Assembly: GCA_012511915.1 (NCBI GenBank)
Contig: JAAZFB010000467.1
Span: forward strand, 1 to 5,368
Direction: 5' to 3'
Origin: Clostridiaceae bacterium
Lineage (GTDB): Bacteria > Bacillota > Clostridia > Monoglobales > Firm-18
DNA: 5,368 bases
Shown here: positions 1 to 5,368 of the stretch, in pieces
Numbering within the stretch: position 1 is the stretch's first letter
Layout: each line of letters opens with the position of its first letter
Program-made: the position numbers and the translations under genes
Notes under the pieces: generated by a model
What the model saw: only the letters and a program-made list of their open reading frames with translations
Told to the model about the DNA's origin: nothing
Database searches by the model: none

Positions 1-2
1 AT

Positions 3-1388
3 AGTACAGAAGTGATAAGTAACAAAATTGCTTACGAACTTGGCGATGAGAGCATTCGTAAAGGGAAACTCACTTTAACCGATTCAGAGGGAAGAGGCGC
101 GTTTTTAGTTACGGTTGAATTTGCTGGTGGCAAAACAGACACTTTTGAGTTTCCACTTGTTGTGGCCAACGAAGTTGAATCAGATACTTTTGATATATCG
201 ATTAACACTACTAATTATTTGAGGAAATCAGACTCAAATGTATATTACTGTATGTTTAAGTTAAACGATTCCGTTGACTTGATTAGTGTTGATGGAATCA
301 CAGTTACTGATTCACAAGGCACAGATTGTCTCGTGCCGGACTCATTCAGTGCCTTGTCAGCAATTACATTCGACCTTGATATTTCGAACAGCTCAGTGGA
401 TGAAACATTCATTTTACACATCCCAACTCAAGCGGCTAAAACAAAACATTCCGACAAATATAATAAGAAATTAGAATACACTTTTACTTTGCCAAATCTT
501 GAACTGCGTCCGGATAATTTTATAGAAACGACATTTCCTGCCGATGGTGATAAATATTACATCGAGAATGATGGGGACATATTAAATGTTATTATTAAAC
601 TCAAGCAAGGGTATGTTGTATCTAATATAGGTAAAATGCTAATGGAATATATTGAATTATCGGATGATGTGCGCACCGAAACTGAAAATGGGCAAGTGAT
701 TATTACAATACCAATGAAAGTTTATCAGGAGCAACAGTATGGTATAGCATTGGATGAAGGATTTGCAGCAACCGCAGATGGTAAAGCAAGGAGCGGCAAG
801 GCACAGTTTTCGTTTTCCGTAATGCTTCGCCAGAATGTTGAATTGCCAGACGAAGCGACATTTTATGATGTTCACCCCGAGCACTGGGCTTTTGCGGAAG
901 TATCAAATTTAGTTACACAAGGAGTTATAAGCGGATATCCAGACGGTTATTTCCGTCCTGAATCAAATGTAACACGTGCAGAAGCCGCCAAAATTATTGC
1001 TACGGCATTTCCAAATGACAGCGAAACAGATAATATGACTTATAGAGATACAGAGGACCATTGGGCAAATAAGTTTATTCGAGCATTGAATGGGGTGTTG
1101 CCCTTACAGGAAAATGAGACCGACCATTTTCGACCCGATGAATATACTACACGAGAAGAAGTGGTAGTGGCCTTAGTAAATACATTGGACTTGTCAAACG
1201 GCACTTCGATGATGTCCGCCGATAACATTGTTGATTACGGTGCTGTGCGTTCTGATTTAAGTTCAGAGTTTTTAACTGGAATTGAGAAGGGGATAATAGA
1301 AGGTTATGCTGATGGTACATATCGCCCGGCAAGCAACATAACGAGGGCAGAAATGGCGATGATAATTTATCGTATGTTAAGTCAATAA
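3..1388 (+). CDS. SLH-domain cell-surface protein, 5' end missing
   Basis: Exported wall-associated protein of unknown binding target. The frame is open to the left window edge; the first possible start, a GTG at 12, has no ribosome site and no signal peptide follows, so the true start lies upstream. Numbering from that GTG, residues 1 to about 280 are beta-rich, with stretches resembling bacterial Ig-like (Big_5/SbsA-type) modules at about 93-160 and 170-275; the latter ends in YGIALDEGFAATADGKARSG and then FSF, the usual closing pattern. Three SLH domains follow at about 284-333 (FYDVHPEHWAF, GYPDGYFRPESNVTRAEAAK), 343-396 (DTEDHW, FRPDEYTTREE) and 408-458 (GYADGTYRPASNITRAEMA). SLH triplets are known to bind pyruvylated secondary cell-wall polymer, so the protein is probably fixed on the cell wall by its C-terminus. 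The second SLH copy has lost the usual GYxDGxF stretch. The protein ends right after SLH3, typical of this class. SLH assignment is secure; the Ig-like reading is inference. Confidence 0.93.
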   Translation, partial: STEVISNKIAYELGDESIRKGKLTLTDSEGRGAFLVTVEFAGGKTDTFEFPLVVANEVESDTFDISINTTNYLRKSDSNVYYCMFKLNDSVDLISVDGITVTDSQGTDCLVPDSFSALSAITFDLDISNSSVDETFILHIPTQAAKTKHSDKYNKKLEYTFTLPNLELRPDNFIETTFPADGDKYYIENDGDILNVIIKLKQGYVVSNIGKMLMEYIELSDDVRTETENGQVIITIPMKVYQEQQYGIALDEGFAATADGKARSGKAQFSFSVMLRQNVELPDEATFYDVHPEHWAFAEVSNLVTQGVISGYPDGYFRPESNVTRAEAAKIIATAFPNDSETDNMTYRDTEDHWANKFIRALNGVLPLQENETDHFRPDEYTTREEVVVALVNTLDLSNGTSMMSADNIVDYGAVRSDLSSEFLTGIEKGIIEGYADGTYRPASNITRAEMAMIIYRMLSQ

Positions 1389-1524
1389 CTTTTTCATGAG
1401 TATGGTACACCCCAAAAGCTGCATGACATGATAATAAGGAATAATAAGAATAAATTAAATTATGTTAACATCCGATTTGCAATTTTCAAAATACCTACAG
1501 ATGATAATGAAAGGTCGGTGCTAA

Positions 1525-3693
1525 ATGAAAACACCCAAAAAACTATTTATTTTAATAATTGGAATAATAATTATTATCGCCGCAAGTGCAACGGTTATCG
1601 CCATAAACAGCACAATACTATCATGGAATTTTTCGGATGAAATGTATATGTATGTTCAAACGCCGGACAGAGAGGGTACAAGAAAGCCTGAAACCCTTCC
1701 TGTTGACGAGTTGATTCCATGTGACACTCTGGCAGAGGCTACATATGAAGATGTCTTGTGGTTTTATATGGATGTTACAGCACAGGATATAACCTCTGTC
1801 TTAATCACAGCAAAGGATAAAAATGATACCATAATATACGAAAGATTAGAAACATACGGCGCCACATTGCTAAGCCGCTTTGCCGCTATGAATTTTAATG
1901 CAAATCAGATTTATGGTGATTGTGTTGTTGCCTTTACAGTGACTAAAAGTGACCTAACCATTGAAAACTATGAATTTTTAGTATCTATTAAGGAGGACAC
2001 TGTTCCTCTGTTAGCAGATAAAGTTTTATACAGTGGCATAAACAACCGGGGTTATGTTATTGTGAAAGGAATTTCTGATTTAATAAAATTTGCGGATGCA
2101 AGCCTTATTGATTCTATAAGAATAATTGACGAGGATGGAGTAGGGTGTAATAGCTCAGAAACTACGAAAGCAGTATTGGAGAAAATGATTGATGATGATA
2201 TTTCAGATGAAATTAGTTATGATAGTTTGAAAATACCCTTCAGTCTAAGTGATAATAGCACAAAATACACGATCATCATACCCAAAGGTTTGCTTCTACT
2301 TTCAAATGGAACAAACGATGAATTCATCGCTGAAGTTGATACGGAAAATTCAAGAAATTCACGATCTGATACTGGGCGAATAATTCCAAAGCCAGCGAGT
2401 GAATTCTATCAAAATGGTGCCGCAAAATGGTTCGTAAAAAGATATGACAGATACGATGGCTTGCCAATAAACTATATTTTGTTGACTACAGGTCCTTCGG
2501 GTATTAAAATGGGTAGCACTGTCACAATAGCATGGCACAAAAATGGTGAAAATGCAATAAACATAAATCTCACAACAAAAAAAGAGATTAAGCCGAATAG
2601 AATAACTGAATTTAAAATGACTGGCATTCCTCCAATGATTTACTCACCTGATGCAAAATATTCAATATCTATGCTTGTTGATGGAGAACGTGTTGCACTG
2701 GATGTTGATGTGCTAAACGGTCACAATACCTCCTTAGATAACTGGATTGGTTTTGCGGCGAACTCCTTTGAAAGCGGGAGCGGGGATGAGAGTGACCCAT
2801 ATGTAATAGAAACTTCTGAGCAATTAGCATACCTTGCCCAATGTGTAAGCAACGGTGAAACATTTCAATCAACTTATTTTATACTGTCAAATGACATATA
2901 CCTTGAAGGTAAGTTATGGACTCCTATAGGAAATGGTGAAAACACAGCATTTATGGGTCATTTTGATGGCGACGACAAAAGCATCTATAACTTAACAATT
3001 TATACAGATTATAATCAGCCGCAAGGATTGTTTGGAGTGGTCAATGGCGGGAGCATTCAAAATGTGAATATTGTTAAAGCCAACATAACAAGCCAAAGTT
3101 ATATTGGGTGTTTGGTTGGTAATAACCTCGGTGGAGAAATTTTCAACTGTACCGTACAGGGAATCGTTACAGGGGTAAGTTATGTAGGCGGCTTGGTTGG
3201 ATCTAATTCACATAAAATTGAACAGTCCATAGCTAATTGCATTGTTGCCGGATATAAAAGTGCCGGCAGTTTTGTCGGCAATGCACAAGGCACATCACAT
3301 ATATCAAACAGCCGTACCTATGGATTTGTTTCGGGAGATTACAATATAGCCGGATTTGTAGGAAGCAGCACTGGCTCGAATATATTTAGAAATTGTTTTA
3401 CAGAAGCGAATGTAGTGGGATATGAAGAGAAAGCAAGCGGTTTTGTAGGTGAAGTAACCGAGTACGCTTTATTTGAAAATTGTGCTACTGACAGTAGTGT
3501 AATCAGTAAGCTCCCATCAGATAAATTTGCCAGTAAAGTATCAAGCGATGTTAACCCAGAATTTATAAACTGCACATACCTTGCCACATCATCCCTTGAG
3601 CCGGAAATAAATGTATCATCTTATGCAGGAAGAGAGAATATAGAGATGTTTCAACGGTATAGGTTTGACAGATATGCCAATGAAAACCCGTAG
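1525..3693 (+). CDS. Membrane-anchored surface protein with Ig-like modules and C-terminal GLUG repeats
   Basis: Complete 722-residue protein, likely exposed outside the cell; no enzymatic motif is visible. The ATG at 1525 is preceded by GAAAGG at 1509-1514. Residues 1-6 are MKTPKK, then a very hydrophobic helix (about 7-27, LFILIIGIIIIIAA) acts as signal anchor; no clear cleavage site is seen. Residues 35-410 are beta-rich; about 195-273 is an Ig-like module closing with KYTIIIPKGLL. From 417 the sequence is typical of GLUG proteins: GSGDESDPYVI, a LAYLA helix, LSNDIYL, WTPIG (about 460) and FMGHFDGDDKSIYNLTI (476-492). GLUG-like turns then recur at 501-504 (GLFG), 528-532, 555-559, 581-585, 610-613 and 639-642, with an Asn-Cys pair after most of them, suggesting a beta-helix. 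The family is common in adhesins and IgA1-peptidase-like surface proteins of anaerobes. It lies 136 bases after the SLH gene in the same direction, with no terminator seen between them, so cotranscription is possible. The residues after 685 match nothing I know. Confidence 0.92.
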   Translation: MKTPKKLFILIIGIIIIIAASATVIAINSTILSWNFSDEMYMYVQTPDREGTRKPETLPVDELIPCDTLAEATYEDVLWFYMDVTAQDITSVLITAKDKNDTIIYERLETYGATLLSRFAAMNFNANQIYGDCVVAFTVTKSDLTIENYEFLVSIKEDTVPLLADKVLYSGINNRGYVIVKGISDLIKFADASLIDSIRIIDEDGVGCNSSETTKAVLEKMIDDDISDEISYDSLKIPFSLSDNSTKYTIIIPKGLLLLSNGTNDEFIAEVDTENSRNSRSDTGRIIPKPASEFYQNGAAKWFVKRYDRYDGLPINYILLTTGPSGIKMGSTVTIAWHKNGENAININLTTKKEIKPNRITEFKMTGIPPMIYSPDAKYSISMLVDGERVALDVDVLNGHNTSLDNWIGFAANSFESGSGDESDPYVIETSEQLAYLAQCVSNGETFQSTYFILSNDIYLEGKLWTPIGNGENTAFMGHFDGDDKSIYNLTIYTDYNQPQGLFGVVNGGSIQNVNIVKANITSQSYIGCLVGNNLGGEIFNCTVQGIVTGVSYVGGLVGSNSHKIEQSIANCIVAGYKSAGSFVGNAQGTSHISNSRTYGFVSGDYNIAGFVGSSTGSNIFRNCFTEANVVGYEEKASGFVGEVTEYALFENCATDSSVISKLPSDKFASKVSSDVNPEFINCTYLATSSLEPEINVSSYAGRENIEMFQRYRFDRYANENP

Positions 3694-3814
3694 GATGTGA
3701 AGTTGCTTAATATGACTAATTACAAACTTTAGTGCAATTCCGCAATCATAATAAATATGGGATGCATTTTACAATTGCAGACAAAAAACGTGGTAAGATG
3801 GTTCGTGTAAAAGT

Positions 3815-3844
3815 ATGCACCCACCATAACGGAAATGCACCCCC
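3815..3844. repeat. Pair of ATGCACCC repeats, possible insertion-sequence end
   Basis: ATGCACCC occurs at 3815-3822 and again at 3835-3842, exactly 20 bases apart. On the minus strand they read GGGTGCAT twice. A related GGGATGCAT lies at 3759-3767 in the opposite sense. Short repeated subterminal motifs of this kind are known at the ends of IS21-family elements, where the transposase binds. No istA or istB coding sequence is present here, so this would be a solo end or relic. The link to IS21 rests on general resemblance only; only the repeat itself is certain. Confidence 0.3.
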
Positions 3845-3891
3845 TTGAAACGTAAGAGAACAATCGTGTAATTGTATCAAAGTTAGGGTTA

Positions 3892-4137
3892 TTAGACAAA
3901 TAAACCACCATCTATTGATAAAAAAATAGATGGTGGTTTTACTTTGCCAGAAGTGGCGAAAGTGCCTATTTTACTGCTGTCTTTGAATTCAAATATCAGC
4001 TTATTGTCTTTGGTGAATGTTACTGAATCGATTGTTGCTGTCCATAAATCTACATCAAATTCGGTGAGAACCAGTGGCCTGCTTGCTATTTCGGAAATGA
4101 AAAAATAATAATTCCTGCATAAAAAAGGATACAGCAT
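3892..4137 (-). pseudogene. C-terminal remnant of a large serine recombinase
   Basis: An 81-codon minus-strand frame. Residues 13-57 match the extreme C-terminal region of clostridial large serine recombinases (Tn4451 TnpX-like resolvase/recombinase family): FISEI, then LTEFDVDLWTATIDSVTF, then LIFEFKDSSKI. The family pattern is roughly LxTEFDxxLWxxxVxxVTVY followed by a strand and FKDGTEI; here the usual GTEI is SSKI. The catalytic N-terminal resolvase domain, the recombinase domain and the zinc-ribbon/coiled-coil region are absent, so it cannot act. Residues 1-9 come from the inverted repeat at 4111-4226, so the ATG at 4135-4137 is accidental, with no ribosome site recognised. The frame also reads through the terminator stem (residues 67-79), beyond where the family normally stops, suggesting the original stop has been lost. 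Could still be called a small hypothetical gene by automatic annotation; I judge it a relic of an excised or decayed mobile element. The family match is from memory of the motif. Confidence 0.7.
3902..3940. terminator. Strong stem-loop, probable bidirectional terminator
   Basis: A perfect 15-bp stem pairs 3902-3916 (AAACCACCATCTATT) with 3925-3939, around an 8-base loop (GATAAAAA). On the plus strand the stem ends in TTTT; on the minus strand it is followed by TTTATTTGTC. It could end transcripts from the GLUG gene, about 210 bases upstream, and from the minus-strand recombinase relic whose last codons run into it. Placed between convergent reading frames, as expected for a shared terminator. 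The plus-strand U-run is short, so efficiency is uncertain. Confidence 0.72.
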
Positions 4138-4226
4138 TATCCTTGTATCATCAAGGGTAAATACACTGCTAACTCCGCCCTTGACGATGCAAGGATAATA
4201 GTGTAAAATGGTAACTATGCAGGAAT
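4111..4226. repeat. 116-bp imperfect inverted repeat with nested dyads (MITE-like or structured element)
   Basis: The outer ends ATTCCTGCAT (4111-4120) and ATGCAGGAAT (4217-4226) are perfect 10-base inverted copies. Inside, 4136-4157 and 4178-4199 form a 22-base inverted pair with two differences, around a 20-base loop (4158-4177). The connecting parts (4121-4135 and 4200-4216) do not pair well. Each inner arm is itself a dyad: CCTTG-N6-CAAGG at 4141-4156 and at 4179-4194. There is no coding capacity and no clear target-site duplication. Its left edge coincides with the point where serine recombinase similarity stops on the minus strand. Possible readings are a small non-autonomous transposon, a recombination site, or paired operator-like sites; nothing in the sequence settles which. 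Confidence 0.6.
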
Positions 4227-4420
4227 GGATATTCCTACCGAATTTCGGTCCTGGACTAACAATGAAACTGGACCAAAAATCGGGGGTAGGTCACAGCCGG
4301 CGGTTTGAAGCCAACTTCTGTGTCAGGGGAACAGACTTTTCATGAATAAACCATATGCGGTTCAACAGGAGACAAAAGAACTAATACCTGATTGACATTA
4401 AGACAATTATATCACGGGTA
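4227..4420. other. Non-coding stretch between the inverted repeat and the promoter; no gene recognised
   Basis: With the neighbouring inverted repeat and promoter this makes a gap of more than 300 bases without a credible gene. It contains a 13-base palindrome, ACCGAATTTCGGT (4237-4249), and a weak hairpin with CACAG (4292-4296) facing CTGTG (4318-4322) and an inner GGC/GCC pair. A 42-codon frame starting at 4217 in the repeat arm has no ribosome site. Its middle part (about 4237-4340) is less A+T-rich than the sequence around 4380-4500. I recognise no riboswitch, intron domain or tRNA. It could be the remains of a mobile element or an unrecognised structured leader of the next gene. Confidence 0.35.
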
Positions 4421-4449
4421 TTACCAAACCGATTAGATAAAATTATAAA
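4421..4449 (+). promoter_or_regulatory. Candidate sigma-A-type promoter for the FGE-like gene
   Basis: TTACCA (4421-4426) and TATAAA (4444-4449) are separated by 17 bases and match four and five of six consensus positions. This would start transcription near 4457, leaving a leader of about 47 bases before the ATG at 4504 and including the AGGAG ribosome site at 4491-4495. A better -35 hexamer, TTGACA at 4392-4397, has no suitably spaced -10. In A+T-rich DNA such matches arise by chance, so this is tentative. Confidence 0.35.
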
Positions 4450-4503
4450 GTTATTGAGGTTACTTTGAACATCTCAGAATATATTATACGAGGAGACTAT
4501 GCG

Positions 4504-5368
4504 ATGAAAAAACGATTTATAAGTATATTACTTACCTTGTGCATGGCGCTGGCCCTGCTGCCCATGACAGCGCGCGCAGTGGGCAAAGGGGTGCCCGCTA
4601 TGCGTAACGAAATACGATTTTTGGTAAACGGAAAGCTTGTCGGCGTTCCGGCGACATATAATATAGGCGGCTTTAACTACTTATCTCTTCGTGGAATTGC
4701 AGTCCTTTTAAACGGCACGGCAGCACAGTTTGATGTGTCGTGGGACAGCGAGTACGGCTACGCTAAGATAGAAACTGGGAAGCCATATACCGGCGAGGAA
4801 GTTTCCGCAGGGCTCCCCGAAACGGCTGATGCCGGTAACACCGGTGAAGGGTTTGCCGTTTACCTTGATGGCGAAAGATATACCGGTCTGAACGATGTCT
4901 ACTTTATTGCCGACCGCTACTATTGTCAGCTGCGCGAGTTCGCCGAGCGAATGAACGGACGTAAGTCCCAGTTCAACGTCTACTGGGACGAGGGCTTAGA
5001 TCAGGCGGTCATAGAACCAGGGGCGTGGTACACGGGCGTATCCCCGAACTTCGTTGGCACTGCCCCAGAAATAGAAATGGCGCACGTTTCCGCCGGTACC
5101 CATTATCTGACCACAGCCACGACGTCTGGCGGTTTAAAAGACATATCGGCAACCCTTACAAAAGGGTATTATATTGGTAAAACTGAAATTACACAGAAGC
5201 AATATCAGGCGGTCATGGGCCTAAACCCCAGTTATTTTGACGGGATAGATGACGGCTGGGTCGGGCAGGTGCCATATACGCTTCCCGACGGAAGTATTTC
5301 GTATATGTTTGATTTGGTACACAGCAGCGGCACCATGCCGCGGGTGCCTTTTTTGGGCGACATACAGG
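4504..5368 (+). CDS. Exported FGE-sulfatase (formylglycine-generating-enzyme-like) domain protein, 3' end missing
   Basis: Start fixed by AGGAG at 4491-4495, eight bases before ATG. The frame is open for 288 codons to the window end. Residues 1-25 are a classical signal peptide (MKKRF, hydrophobic core, likely cut after TARA). Two similar modules follow: about 36-98 (IRFLVNGKLV, LSLRGIAVLLNG, FDVSWDSEYGYAKIETGKPYTG) and about 116-178 (FAVYLDGERYTG, YYCQLREFAERMNG, FNVYWDEGLDQAVIEPGAWYTG). These resemble copper amine oxidase N-terminal-like repeats, in which a short strand motif and a helical L-RE-A segment recur in clostridial surface proteins. From about 190 an FGE-sulfatase domain begins: MAHVSAGTHYL, then GYYIGKTEITQKQYQAVMGLNPSYF (221-245), the usual E-[IV]-T-x-x-Q-Y/W-x-x-VMG-x-NPS pattern. 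The catalytic cysteines of true formylglycine-generating enzymes would lie beyond the window, so activity cannot be judged; many such bacterial proteins are C-type-lectin-fold binding proteins rather than enzymes. Codon use is clearly richer in G+C than the two upstream genes. Confidence 0.9.
   Translation, partial: MKKRFISILLTLCMALALLPMTARAVGKGVPAMRNEIRFLVNGKLVGVPATYNIGGFNYLSLRGIAVLLNGTAAQFDVSWDSEYGYAKIETGKPYTGEEVSAGLPETADAGNTGEGFAVYLDGERYTGLNDVYFIADRYYCQLREFAERMNGRKSQFNVYWDEGLDQAVIEPGAWYTGVSPNFVGTAPEIEMAHVSAGTHYLTTATTSGGLKDISATLTKGYYIGKTEITQKQYQAVMGLNPSYFDGIDDGWVGQVPYTLPDGSISYMFDLVHSSGTMPRVPFLGDIQ

Noticed and set aside
12..14. GTG as a true start codon of the SLH protein
   Set aside because: The frame stays open to the left edge, there is no ribosome site, and no signal peptide follows although the protein must be exported.
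1423..1451. ATGACA, 17 bases, AAGAAT as a promoter for the GLUG gene
   Set aside because: The -10 matches only four of six positions in very A+T-rich DNA, and cotranscription with the SLH gene is equally possible.
1428..1640. 70-codon plus-strand frame across the start of the GLUG gene
   Set aside because: It overlaps the well-supported start at 1525 in another frame, has low-complexity Asn/Tyr/Lys content and shows no recognisable motif.
3729..3911. 60-codon minus-strand frame downstream of the GLUG gene
   Set aside because: It runs through the terminator stem and the ATGCACCC repeats, and has no family resemblance.
4111..4226. Integron attC site
   Set aside because: The length and hairpin shape fit loosely, but the ends lack the RYYYAAC and GTTRRRY core sites and no integron cassette layout is seen.
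4217..4345. 42-codon plus-strand frame beginning in the inverted repeat arm
   Set aside because: There is no ribosome site, the start is part of the repeat end, and the peptide resembles nothing known.
4392..4413. TTGACA with TATATC as a promoter
   Set aside because: The spacer is only about 10 bases, far too short for a sigma-A-type promoter.

Overview
The window looks like chromosomal DNA of an anaerobic Bacillota (Clostridia-type) bacterium. S-layer homology (SLH) domains, GLUG-repeat surface proteins, strong AGGAG-type ribosome sites, A+T-rich codon use and a relic of a clostridial-type large serine recombinase all fit. No RNA gene, CRISPR array or complete mobile element was recognised.

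Layout. Positions 3-1388 (+) hold the 3' part of a surface protein that ends in three SLH domains and starts before the window. After a 136-base gap, 1525-3693 (+) encodes a complete 722-residue membrane-anchored exported protein with Ig-like modules and a C-terminal GLUG/beta-helix array. The two proteins seem to share one weakly similar Ig-like module, so they may be related parts of one cell-surface locus.

Positions 3694-4503 are a roughly 0.8 kb junk-like junction. It carries a pair of 20-base-spaced ATGCACCC repeats that may be an insertion sequence end, a perfect 15-bp stem terminator at 3902-3940, a C-terminal fragment of a large serine recombinase on the minus strand (3892-4137), and a 116-bp imperfect inverted repeat (4111-4226) sitting where the recombinase similarity stops. 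An unexplained stretch with several small dyads and a likely promoter follow. This reads as a scar of mobile-element activity.

Positions 4504-5368 (+) begin a third exported protein: signal peptide, two copper-amine-oxidase-N-like stalk repeats, then the start of a formylglycine-generating-enzyme-like (FGE-sulfatase, C-type-lectin fold) domain that runs off the window. It is visibly richer in G+C than the two genes upstream.

All three genes encode exported, apparently adhesive or wall-associated proteins: one held by SLH domains to the wall, one by an N-terminal membrane anchor, one with a cleavable signal. No known multi-gene defence, secretion or metabolic system can be assigned. The best leads are the nested-dyad inverted repeat in the recombinase relic and the truncated FGE-like protein, whose missing C-terminus is where diversity-generating retroelements place their variable region in some relatives.
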